From contig NZ_DASPLO010000137.1 in assembly GCF_035627495.1 (NCBI RefSeq), forward strand, positions 1 through 60,993: DNA of 60,993 nt. Reading direction: 5' to 3'. Each line of letters starts with the position of its first letter. Position 1 is the first letter of the stretch. The DNA is from Methylocaldum sp035627495 (GTDB lineage: Bacteria > Pseudomonadota > Gammaproteobacteria > Methylococcales > Methylococcaceae). A model generated the notes under the pieces. The model saw only the letters and a program-made list of their open reading frames with translations, was not told the DNA's origin and did no database searches. Position numbers and translations under genes: made by a program. Shown here one piece after another: positions 35,901-42,990 of this stretch.

Positions 35901-37941
35901 CAACGGCGGAAATCGCCGGTACATCACCATCCGCTCCATGGGCCAGGTCGAGGTGCCGAATCCGGCCTATGACGGCAGCAACGCGAAGACCATCGTGCGC
36001 GACTACGGTTTCGGCGATACGCAGGGCATCGTGAGAATCGGCAACGCGACTCTGACATTCAATAACTGCTCCCCGACCTGCAGTTGGTCCAACGACCAAA
36101 TCGTGGTACGCGTCCCGCCTGGCACGAGTACCGGGGAGTTGGTGGTCACCCGCGCCAATGGCGGCGCATCCACGGTGAACGGCGTCACCGTCACCGTGGG
36201 CGGCCCTGCACCCATCGTCGTGAATGCCGGGCAATCCATCCAGACGGCGATCGACGCGGCTCCGGCCGGCGCGCTGATCACGGTCGCTCCCGGCGAGTAC
36301 GACGAGCTGCCGATCATGCACAAGAAGGTTCGCCTCCAAGGCTGGGGGGCTGGCTCGACCATCATCAACGCGGCCAAATTCCCGGCCGAGAAGTTGCAGA
36401 ACTGGAGAAACAAGCTCACCAGCCTTCTCAACGCGAATCAGTTCAGCCTGCTGCCGGGACAAGAGGCCGGTACGGTCGATCCGCAGGACAACGAACCGAC
36501 ACTCTTCAATACGGAGGAAGGCGCAGGCATCACCGTGGTGGCCAACACCAACGAGTTCACCTCGGCGCCCGCGGCGCAGAGGGCACGCATCGACGGCTTC
36601 ACCATCACCGGTGCGGACCACAGCGGCGGCATCTTCGTCAACGGCTATGCCAACTGGCTGGAGATCAGCAACAACCGCATCATCGGCAACAATGGCATCT
36701 ACGGCGGCGGCATCCGCATCGGGAACCCGCAACTGATCAACGGTACCGCCTATACCGACAATCGGAACTATAACGTCCGCATCCACCACAACCAGGTCGT
36801 CGAGAACGGAAGCAACGGCGGCCTGGGCGGCGGAGGCATTACGATCGCCACGGGCTCCAGAAACTACGAGGTTACCGACAACTTCGTATGCGGTAACTTC
36901 ACCACCGGCGACGGCGGCGGTATCGCCCACTTGGGCCTAAGCAGTTCACGGCTGGTGGATAGGAGCCTGATCGCCCGAAACACCGTCGTCTTCAACCAGA
37001 CCTTCAACCAGGGATTGAGCGCTTCCGGCGGCGGTGTCTTCATCGGCGGCTTGCCGAGCCTCGCGGCGGGAGGCCTGAGCGCCGGCGCGGGCAACGTGAC
37101 CGTGGACGAGAACCTGATCCAGGGCAATATGGCCGGTGCCGGCGACGGCGGGGGCATTCGCACTCGATTCGCCAACGGTGCGGATGTTTTGGCCGCGAGG
37201 AACAACCCTAACAGATGGTACGAGATCCAAATCAGGAACAACCGGATCGTCGACAACATCGCCGGACTGGCCGGTGGCGGGATCTCGATGCAGGACACGG
37301 CCCGGATCGAAATTTTCCACAACACCATTGCCCACAACGACAGCACCGCGACAGCCGGCGAGGCGTTCAGTCCCGGCAGCCCCAACCGGTCCACCGCGCA
37401 GCCGGCGGGAATCGTCTCACGCGCCCACAGCGCTGCGCTGGCCGCTGCTTTCGGCAACCAGACCCGAAATCAGTATGGCTTCTTCTCCAACCCGGATCTC
37501 TTGTACAACATCGTATGGCGTAACCGGTCGTTCTTCTGGGAGATCGACAACACCACGGATCCGTCCACCTTCGGACTATGGCCGGTCGTGGCTGCGGATG
37601 GCATTGGCGGCGCGGTATTCCACGATCTGGCCGTTCTCGGAACGGCAAGTACGGCCTGCCTGAACCCACGTGCCAGCACGCTAACCTCGCTGAGCGGGCC
37701 GGAAGGATGTTCCTATCCCGGAGGCTTTTTCACGCCCAATAACACCAACGACCCCAGCTTTGCCGCTTCGTACTTCAACAGCTCGCCGGGGCAGACCATT
37801 CAGCAGCCGGAAGTCACGACGGCCCTGGCGACGGCGCCGGCTTTCGATGAAGGCGGCAACTTCATCGATGTGCACTTCGGCCCGCTGACCCTGTTCAATC
37901 CGACCACGGGCGATCCCTTCGGGGACTACCGCCTGCCCTGA
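32980..37941 (+). CDS. Very large secreted Cna-B/SdrD-like and beta-helix protein
   Basis: The 1653-residue exported protein has a long signal peptide (YLVFSALLLGLSVHLDAHA). Several Cna-B/SdrD-like beta-sandwich modules follow (for example GSVFFDANGNGFRDAGEVGM and LVPAKYTIFVIPPTGSDWH). Two calcium-loop-like segments are near DDLDGNGAMTLADVDN and DVDRNGNGAFDRGD. An IPT/TIG-like module lies at about 1005-1080, and a right-handed beta-helix with pectate-lyase-like repeats at about 1080-1460 (QSIQTAIDAAPAGALITVAP, then many NNRI/HHN turns). AAGGAGG is placed correctly for the ATG at 32980 rather than the one at 32974. No lyase active site is evident, so a structural or surface scaffold role is inferred. 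It heads the copper-oxidase operon. Confidence 0.85.
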   Translation: MKAHVLSRHAPLIQSAKRYLVFSALLLGLSVHLDAHAVNLTVIGSDGNPVGNFRWLIEEDAGKFSQPGVPAEPGTSLALSFHTSYMPVVAKGNQANATNIPLDPTKRYFVSVLPDSATTNPGYTIGGAPVAPGQSDVTVYVNRSPLPTAQISVFAFNDNRPINNAPDLPEEQGLADFTVKVYEAGGTYGQSGGEVTQDAFGNPLGIIKTDANGVALIKNLVPAKYTIFVIPPTGSDWHQTATIEGTKGVDAWVKSNEPPFFTEFGPPGHHVFIGFVNKLNDTTVLNGGSTITGKVVNLHTSRPPEFPFYNGHPFPNCWVGLNDLAVGEGQAVYAQPCNADSSFSIPNVPPGNYQLVVWDEALDIIFASHGVTVSGDGTCNTPDGSCDLVEVPVFDWFSRLEGSVFFDANGNGFRDAGEVGMPDQNINLRFRDGSIYQSFPTKADGSYSFEEIFPFFNWLVAEVDFARFKATGATVTVDAGGAIPSDDIARGKLNPQPQSENGNAPYRTETGAVLLEGIQGFLGQTSVIDWGKQVYPAGQNGGVSGIVHYPTTRAEDDPRYAAAENWEPGIPRVQVNLYRDDTGGPSNTPDGIIDDLDGNGAMTLADVDNYPFGWSDCNPDVQACNLIKGPEDVDRNGNGAFDRGDAYDIATTDSWDDNLPTGCQGDIFYSATGQPTDCYDGLRNFNQVRPALFDGGYAFGGPAGNPELPGGTYIVEAVAPPGYEHQKEEDKNVDFGDEYTPSPLLLPPVCVGDPHLVPAELSLFPGVPGAYAGQTRPLCDRKQVRVAQGQNAAADFYMFTEVPIAGHMVGMILDDLSNEFDPNAPTFGEKYAPPYLPVSIRDWTGREINRVHADQWGRFNALVPSTFTINPPMPSGVAPNMLTACMNSPTMPDPNNPGGYTLDPYYNPRYSQFCYTFQYLPGKTTYLDTPVLPIAAFASLDKFPLDCEQASGTPMIYSVTGTGNVGPYVQTPINNGGNRRYITIRSMGQVEVPNPAYDGSNAKTIVRDYGFGDTQGIVRIGNATLTFNNCSPTCSWSNDQIVVRVPPGTSTGELVVTRANGGASTVNGVTVTVGGPAPIVVNAGQSIQTAIDAAPAGALITVAPGEYDELPIMHKKVRLQGWGAGSTIINAAKFPAEKLQNWRNKLTSLLNANQFSLLPGQEAGTVDPQDNEPTLFNTEEGAGITVVANTNEFTSAPAAQRARIDGFTITGADHSGGIFVNGYANWLEISNNRIIGNNGIYGGGIRIGNPQLINGTAYTDNRNYNVRIHHNQVVENGSNGGLGGGGITIATGSRNYEVTDNFVCGNFTTGDGGGIAHLGLSSSRLVDRSLIARNTVVFNQTFNQGLSASGGGVFIGGLPSLAAGGLSAGAGNVTVDENLIQGNMAGAGDGGGIRTRFANGADVLAARNNPNRWYEIQIRNNRIVDNIAGLAGGGISMQDTARIEIFHNTIAHNDSTATAGEAFSPGSPNRSTAQPAGIVSRAHSAALAAAFGNQTRNQYGFFSNPDLLYNIVWRNRSFFWEIDNTTDPSTFGLWPVVAADGIGGAVFHDLAVLGTASTACLNPRASTLTSLSGPEGCSYPGGFFTPNNTNDPSFAASYFNSSPGQTIQQPEVTTALATAPAFDEGGNFIDVHFGPLTLFNPTTGDPFGDYRLP

Positions 37942-37956
37942 TCCGGCTTGCTTATC

Positions 37957-37978
37957 CCGCCGGGCGGACGCCCGGCGG
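37957..37978 (+). other. Strong GC hairpin between the scaffold and first oxidase genes
   Basis: CCGCCGGGCG and CGCCCGGCGG form a perfect 10-bp stem around a two-base centre. No T-tract follows, so it is not a classical terminator. It sits in the only sizeable gap of the operon, 28 bp before the first oxidase start, where it may stabilise or separate mRNA segments. Confidence 0.6.
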
Positions 37979-38006
37979 CGCGTTCAGAACCATGGAGGAG
38001 GCAATC

Positions 38007-39230
38007 ATGACTACGTCCGTTTTTCGCATGCCCCTGAGGCTGCTGACAGCCTCGGTTTTATGTGCCTTGGCCAACGCATCCCATGCGGCCGTGTACGTCC
38101 AGTGTCCGGGTGACACCAATGGCGACGCGGTCATAGACAATCCCGACCCCAATCATCCTCGCGCCGTGTGCCAACACCTCACGGCTGGAGACGGCTTCAT
38201 CAGAATGGGCGACGACGCCGGGAAGCTGCAGTACACCTTCGGTTTCCATGACGTGACCGGAGTGCCGCCCGACCAAGTGATGGATACCGGCCTGCTGGCG
38301 GCAAACTTCCCGGCGCCGACCATCTCGCTCAAGGAGGGCGACGAGTTTTACCTCTCGCTCACCAACGTCGCCATGGCGATACGCCCCGACCTGGCCGATC
38401 CTCATTCCGTTCACTTCCACGGATTTCCCAATGCGTCCGCCGTGTTCGACGGCATGCCGGAAGGCTCGATCGCCATCAACCAAGGCGAGACTCTCACCTA
38501 CTACTACAACATCGTGGAACCCGGCACATTCATCTACCACTGCCACGTCGAAGCCACCGAACACATGCAGATGGGAATGCTCGGCAATCTCTACGTACAC
38601 CCGAAGCAGGACGGAACCTCCAAGACCTACGACGGCAAGACCTACACCAAGTTCGCATACAACGACGGCGACGGCTCGACCGGGTACGACGTGGAATACC
38701 CGCTGCAACTGGGTTCGTTCGACCCGGTGTTCCATGATCTCCACCAGAGCATCCAGCCGCTGCCTTTCGCCAACATGAAGGACACCTACGCCATGATCAA
38801 CGGGCGCGGCTATCCGGACACGGTCAATCCTTCCCCATTGCCAACACCTATTGATCCGGAATCCGGGCAAAGCGCCAATAACGGAACCCAGTCACAGAAA
38901 GTTTCCTCGCTGGTCACGGCGAGCGCGGGACAACGCGTCCTGCTGCGCATCTCCAACCTCAACATCACCAACTTCTACACGGTGACCGTGCTGGGGCTCC
39001 CGATGAAAGTGGTGGGAACCGGGGCCCATATCCTGCGTGGCCCGACAGGCAAGAACCTCTACTACGACACGAGTTCCGTCACCCTGGGCGGCGGCGAAGC
39101 GGTCGACGTGCTGATCGATACGCGGGGAATCACTCCCGGAACCTACTTCCTCTACACCACCAACCTCAATTATCTGAGCAATAACGAAGAGGATTACGGC
39201 GGGATGATGACCGAGATCGTAATCAATTAG
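38007..39230 (+). CDS. Multicopper oxidase-fold protein 1 (type-1 site plus half of trinuclear site)
   Basis: The 407-residue exported protein has two cupredoxin domains. After the signal peptide (FRMPLRLLTASVLCALANAS) comes CPGDTNGDAVIDNPD, a calcium-loop-like segment, and then domain 1. Domain 1 holds PHSVHFHGF (H133, H136, H138) and IYHCHVEATEHMQMGM (H178, C179, H180, H186, Met ligand), which is a complete type-1 copper site plus four trinuclear-cluster histidines. Domain 2 keeps the fold but has lost the ligands (NITNFYTVTVLGLP). GGAGGAGG sits 5-6 bp before the ATG at 38007, so the upstream ATG at 37992 is rejected. On its own it cannot form a full multicopper active site. Confidence 0.88.
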   Translation: MTTSVFRMPLRLLTASVLCALANASHAAVYVQCPGDTNGDAVIDNPDPNHPRAVCQHLTAGDGFIRMGDDAGKLQYTFGFHDVTGVPPDQVMDTGLLAANFPAPTISLKEGDEFYLSLTNVAMAIRPDLADPHSVHFHGFPNASAVFDGMPEGSIAINQGETLTYYYNIVEPGTFIYHCHVEATEHMQMGMLGNLYVHPKQDGTSKTYDGKTYTKFAYNDGDGSTGYDVEYPLQLGSFDPVFHDLHQSIQPLPFANMKDTYAMINGRGYPDTVNPSPLPTPIDPESGQSANNGTQSQKVSSLVTASAGQRVLLRISNLNITNFYTVTVLGLPMKVVGTGAHILRGPTGKNLYYDTSSVTLGGGEAVDVLIDTRGITPGTYFLYTTNLNYLSNNEEDYGGMMTEIVIN

Positions 39231-39240
39231 GAGAAGCGTC

Positions 39241-40554
39241 ATGTACAAGTCACCTTGCATACTCGAACGGCTCTCCGGTGCATCCGTGGCGCTGCTGCTG
39301 TGCATCTGGGGCGATTCCGCAACCGCCGTCGTCGACGGCATCACGGGTCCGACCTTCAACCTCACGGCCAAGGAGGACTACATCAGCACGGCCGACGGCA
39401 ACACCGTCCTGGCTTGGGGCTACGCCAACGGGAACGGCACCATGCAATACCCTGGACCGACCCTGATCGTGGACCAGGGCGATGTCGTCACCGTCACGCT
39501 GCACAATGCGCTGCCGCCGCACGGCGCCGACGCGCCCCTTCCGGTGTCCATCGTGTTTCCGGGGCAGGAGGGCGTCACCGCCAGTGGAGGCACGGAAGGA
39601 CTGCTGACCCGGGAAGCCAATACCTCGAATAACCCGGCCACGCCGGAGAACGAAGCAGTCGTGACCTACACCTTCACCGCATCCCGCCCAGGAACCTATC
39701 TCTATCACACAGGCACCCATATGGATTTGGAAGTCGAAATGGGGCTGGTGGGTGCGCTCATCGTGAGGCCCAATTCAGACGGCCAAGCCTACGGACACCC
39801 GGACAGCGCTTTCGATCAGGAATACCTGTTTCTGCTGAGCGAGATGGATCCGAAAATTCACGAGCTGATCGAAGCCGGCCGGCGGGCTGAAGTCGATACC
39901 GCCGCCCGCCATCCCGTGCACTGGTTCATCAACGGACGCAACGGTCCGGACACCATGCTCAAATCCGGCAACGATACGCCCTGGCTGCCCACCCAGCCCT
40001 ACAACTGCCTGCCTCGGATGCATCCCGGGGAAAAGCTGCTGCTGCGACTCATCAATGCCGGCCGCGACCTCCACCCCTTCCATCACCACGGCAATAACTC
40101 CTGGTTGATCGCGCACGACGGCAGGCTGCTGGAAAGCGCATCCGGGGCGGGACCCGATCTCGCGAGTTCGGACTACACCATCACCACGGCGCCGGGGGAA
40201 ACCTACGACGCGCTCTTCGAATGGACCGGAAAAGGGCTCGGCTGGGACATTTACGGACATCAACCGGGCGATCCCCTTCAGCCGAACGAATACGCACCCG
40301 ACCACGGCAAACCGCTCCCGGTGGTGCTGCCGGACCCCCAGCTCGCCGTAACGATCGGGGAGTTCTGGAGCGGCAGCCCATTCCTCGGACAGTTCGGAGT
40401 GCTGCCTCCCGGTGCGGGCGGCAAGAACCTCAATGCCGGCTATTTCCACATGTGGCACTCCCATACCGAACGGGAACTCACCAATGACGATATTTTCCCC
40501 GGCGGGATGATGACCATGGTGATCATCGAGCCTCCCAGTGTGCCGATTCCTTGA
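39241..40554 (+). CDS. Multicopper oxidase-fold protein 2 (complementary trinuclear half)
   Basis: The 437-residue exported protein (signal SGASVALLLCIWGDSATA) has two cupredoxin domains. Domain 1 lacks ligands: PVSIVFPGQ stands where HxHG is expected and YLYHTGTH where HCH is expected. Domain 2 carries LHPFHHHGNNSWL (H278, H281, H283) and YFHMWHSHTERELTND (H406, S407, H408). The latter has Ser in place of the type-1 Cys, so only trinuclear histidines remain. AGGAGAAG precedes the ATG. Ten bases separate it from oxidase protein 1. It probably works together with that protein rather than alone. Confidence 0.88.
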   Translation: MYKSPCILERLSGASVALLLCIWGDSATAVVDGITGPTFNLTAKEDYISTADGNTVLAWGYANGNGTMQYPGPTLIVDQGDVVTVTLHNALPPHGADAPLPVSIVFPGQEGVTASGGTEGLLTREANTSNNPATPENEAVVTYTFTASRPGTYLYHTGTHMDLEVEMGLVGALIVRPNSDGQAYGHPDSAFDQEYLFLLSEMDPKIHELIEAGRRAEVDTAARHPVHWFINGRNGPDTMLKSGNDTPWLPTQPYNCLPRMHPGEKLLLRLINAGRDLHPFHHHGNNSWLIAHDGRLLESASGAGPDLASSDYTITTAPGETYDALFEWTGKGLGWDIYGHQPGDPLQPNEYAPDHGKPLPVVLPDPQLAVTIGEFWSGSPFLGQFGVLPPGAGGKNLNAGYFHMWHSHTERELTNDDIFPGGMMTMVIIEPPSVPIP

Positions 40555-40570
40555 TTGAGGGAACAAAGTC

Positions 40571-42457
40571 ATGAACAGCCAAAAATCGAAGCATGTGTTC
40601 GGGATTCATCTCCCGGCATTATCGGCACTCGCCATCGCGTGGAATTCGGCCTTCGCCGCGGAGTACTGGCTGCGGGCCGACACCGTCGAGGTGATGATGC
40701 CGGGCGGTGTTACGGTGCCCATGTGGGGATTCGCGCTCGACAACCCCGCGTTCAATTCGGGCAACCCGGCAACGGTGCCCGGTCCTGCGCTGACAGTCCC
40801 GCCGGGCGATAGCACGCTCACCATCCACTTGAAGAACGACGGATTGCCCGAGCCGGTCTCGATCGTCATTCCGGGGCAGATCGCGAACATGAACCCGGTC
40901 AAGGTCAACGACGCCCAGGGCAGGCCGCGAGTCCGCTCATTCGCGGCCCAAACTCCGGCCGGCGCCACCGGTACCTATACTTGGGCCGATCTCAAGCCGG
41001 GGACCTATCTCTATCACAGCGGCACGCACCCGCAGGTGCAGGTGCAAATGGGCCTTTACGGCGGCCTGACCAAAGATGATGCGGCCGGGTGGGCCTATCC
41101 CGGCATCGCCTATGACAACGAAGTCGTGCTGCTCTACAGCGAGATCGACCCGGCACTTCATGCTGCCGTTGCGGGCGGTACCTACGGCACGGCCGCCTAT
41201 CCCAGCACGATCAACTACGCGCCCAAGTATTTCCTGGTGAACGGCCAACCATACGACGCGAACAGCCCACCGCCGCCGCTTTCAGGAGGGGGCGCCGGAC
41301 AAAAGACCCTGATCCGGTTCCTGAACGCGGGCTTGCGGACTCATGTGCCGGTGCTTCAAGGACTCGATATGCAGTTGGTGGCCGAGGACGGCAATCCATA
41401 CCCCTATGTCAAGACTCAGTATTCGGCATTGCTGCCCGCGGCCAAGACCCTCGACGCGATTCTCTCGCCGACGCCGGGGCAGGACGGCAAATATCCTATC
41501 TACGACCGCCGGCTGGATTTAACCAACGGCACGCAGCCCGACGGCGGCATGCTGGCCTATTTGACGGTGGGCGCGGCGGCGGCGGGCGCGCCCGTTGCGA
41601 CCAACGACGGTCCTTATTCAACGAACGAGGATACCGCCCTTGCCATACCGGTTCCCGGCGTACTGGGCAACGATACCGGAACGCCGCCGCTCAGCGCCTC
41701 GCTGGTGAGCGGCACCGCCAAGGGCACGCTGAGCTTGGCTCCCGACGGCTCCTTCAACTATACGCCGACAGCCAATTCCTCGGGCGCCGACAGCTTCACC
41801 TATAAGGCTACCAGCGGGACCGCGAGCAGCAACGTGGCGACCGTCACTATCAACGTGAACCCGGTGAACGATCCGCCGGTAGCGCAGAACAATTCGTACA
41901 GCATGGCCCAGGGCGGCAGTCTTAACATCCCGGCTCCGGGCGTGCTAGCCAACGACAGCGATCCGGACGCGGGCGATACGCTCACGGCGGTGAACTTCGG
42001 CGCGGCATCGAACGGCACCGTAACCGGCAATGCGAACGGCGGATTCACATACACACCCACCGCCGCGTTCACCGGCACGGCAAGCTTCACCTATCAGGCG
42101 CGGGACAATAGCGGCGCCGCCAACAACACGAGCAATCCCGCCACCGTCTCGATCACGGTCAATCCCAATCAGGCGCCGGTCGCACGCAACGATACGGCAA
42201 GCGCGAGAACGAACGTCGCGACAACCATCAATGTCATCGCCAACGACACCGATCCGGACGGCACGATCGCCCCGAACACCGTCACCATCGTGACCCAACC
42301 CAACAGGGGCGGCACGGCGACGTCCAACGCCAACGGCACGGTGACCTATAAGTCGAGGATCAACTTCAGGGGCACCGACACGTTTACCTACACGGTCAAG
42401 GACAACCAGGGCAAGACGTCCAACGTGGCGACGGTTCGCGTGAATGTCACGCGGTAA
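40571..42457 (+). CDS. Multicopper oxidase-fold protein 3 with cadherin-like repeats
   Basis: The 628-residue exported protein has about 300 residues of two cupredoxin domains resembling oxidase protein 2 (EPVSIVIPGQ; PGTYLYHSGTHPQVQVQMG) but without any copper ligand set. Three tandem cadherin/VCBS-like Ig repeats follow from about residue 345 (each with a GVLGND/GVLANDSDPD or VIANDTDPDG signature and a FTYT/FTYK strand). The last repeat ends in KDNQGKTSNVATVRVNVTR, almost the same ending as in the protease two genes downstream. It is likely a structural partner of the other two oxidase proteins, with the repeats for surface attachment or calcium-dependent binding. Confidence 0.85.
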   Translation: MNSQKSKHVFGIHLPALSALAIAWNSAFAAEYWLRADTVEVMMPGGVTVPMWGFALDNPAFNSGNPATVPGPALTVPPGDSTLTIHLKNDGLPEPVSIVIPGQIANMNPVKVNDAQGRPRVRSFAAQTPAGATGTYTWADLKPGTYLYHSGTHPQVQVQMGLYGGLTKDDAAGWAYPGIAYDNEVVLLYSEIDPALHAAVAGGTYGTAAYPSTINYAPKYFLVNGQPYDANSPPPPLSGGGAGQKTLIRFLNAGLRTHVPVLQGLDMQLVAEDGNPYPYVKTQYSALLPAAKTLDAILSPTPGQDGKYPIYDRRLDLTNGTQPDGGMLAYLTVGAAAAGAPVATNDGPYSTNEDTALAIPVPGVLGNDTGTPPLSASLVSGTAKGTLSLAPDGSFNYTPTANSSGADSFTYKATSGTASSNVATVTINVNPVNDPPVAQNNSYSMAQGGSLNIPAPGVLANDSDPDAGDTLTAVNFGAASNGTVTGNANGGFTYTPTAAFTGTASFTYQARDNSGAANNTSNPATVSITVNPNQAPVARNDTASARTNVATTINVIANDTDPDGTIAPNTVTIVTQPNRGGTATSNANGTVTYKSRINFRGTDTFTYTVKDNQGKTSNVATVRVNVTR

Positions 42458-42481
42458 GAAACGATTCATTAGAGGTGTGTC

Positions 42482-42985
42482 ATGAAAACACAGGGCCGTG
42501 TTTCCGTACTCAGATACAGGATTAGCCCCTCGCTTTTGGGAGTGCTGATTATCATAAGTTGCGCAGCCATCATCGCTACGCGATGGCTAAGCGATTCCAA
42601 GACGGTGCCCGCAGGCCATCGGCTTAGACCGACTGCCGAGATTCCGACGGCGTTGGAAGAGCGATGGGGAATACGGCTCCTGGGCATCAGGCTTTCGGCG
42701 GCGGGAAATATGCTCGATTTCCGCTACCGCATCGTCGATGCCGAAAAAGCGGCTCCGCTTGCCGATCGCAAAGTGCAGCCCTACGTGATGGATCAGACGA
42801 GCGGCAGCCGGCTTTTGGTGCCCACCACGCCGACCGTCGGCTCTTTGCGCCAGACCAGCATAAAACCCCTGGTGAACCGTACCTACTTCGCCCTGTTCGC
42901 GAATCCCGGCAGACAAATAGACGCGGGCGATAAGGTTACGGTGGTGATGGGCGACTTCAGGGCAGAGAACCTAATCGTGGAGTGA
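42482..42985 (+). CDS. Small membrane-anchored protein of unknown function
   Basis: The 167-residue protein has one N-terminal hydrophobic helix (SLLGVLIIISCAAIIATRW) and a periplasmic domain. The domain has segments GIRLLGIRLSAAGNMLDFRY and RIVDAEKAAPLADRKVQPYV and looks beta-rich. I recognise no family with certainty. It carries no Cys or His clusters outside the anchor that would suggest metal binding. Its place between oxidase protein 3 and the protease, with gaps of 24 and 5 bp, makes it part of the operon. Confidence 0.75.
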   Translation: MKTQGRVSVLRYRISPSLLGVLIIISCAAIIATRWLSDSKTVPAGHRLRPTAEIPTALEERWGIRLLGIRLSAAGNMLDFRYRIVDAEKAAPLADRKVQPYVMDQTSGSRLLVPTTPTVGSLRQTSIKPLVNRTYFALFANPGRQIDAGDKVTVVMGDFRAENLIVE

Positions 42986-42990
42986 CCGCC

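Noticed and set aside
35602..36930. A 442-residue antisense open frame rich in Val, Asp and Ala
   Set aside because: It is a shadow of the beta-helix region of the same giant gene, with no ribosome site or known domain.
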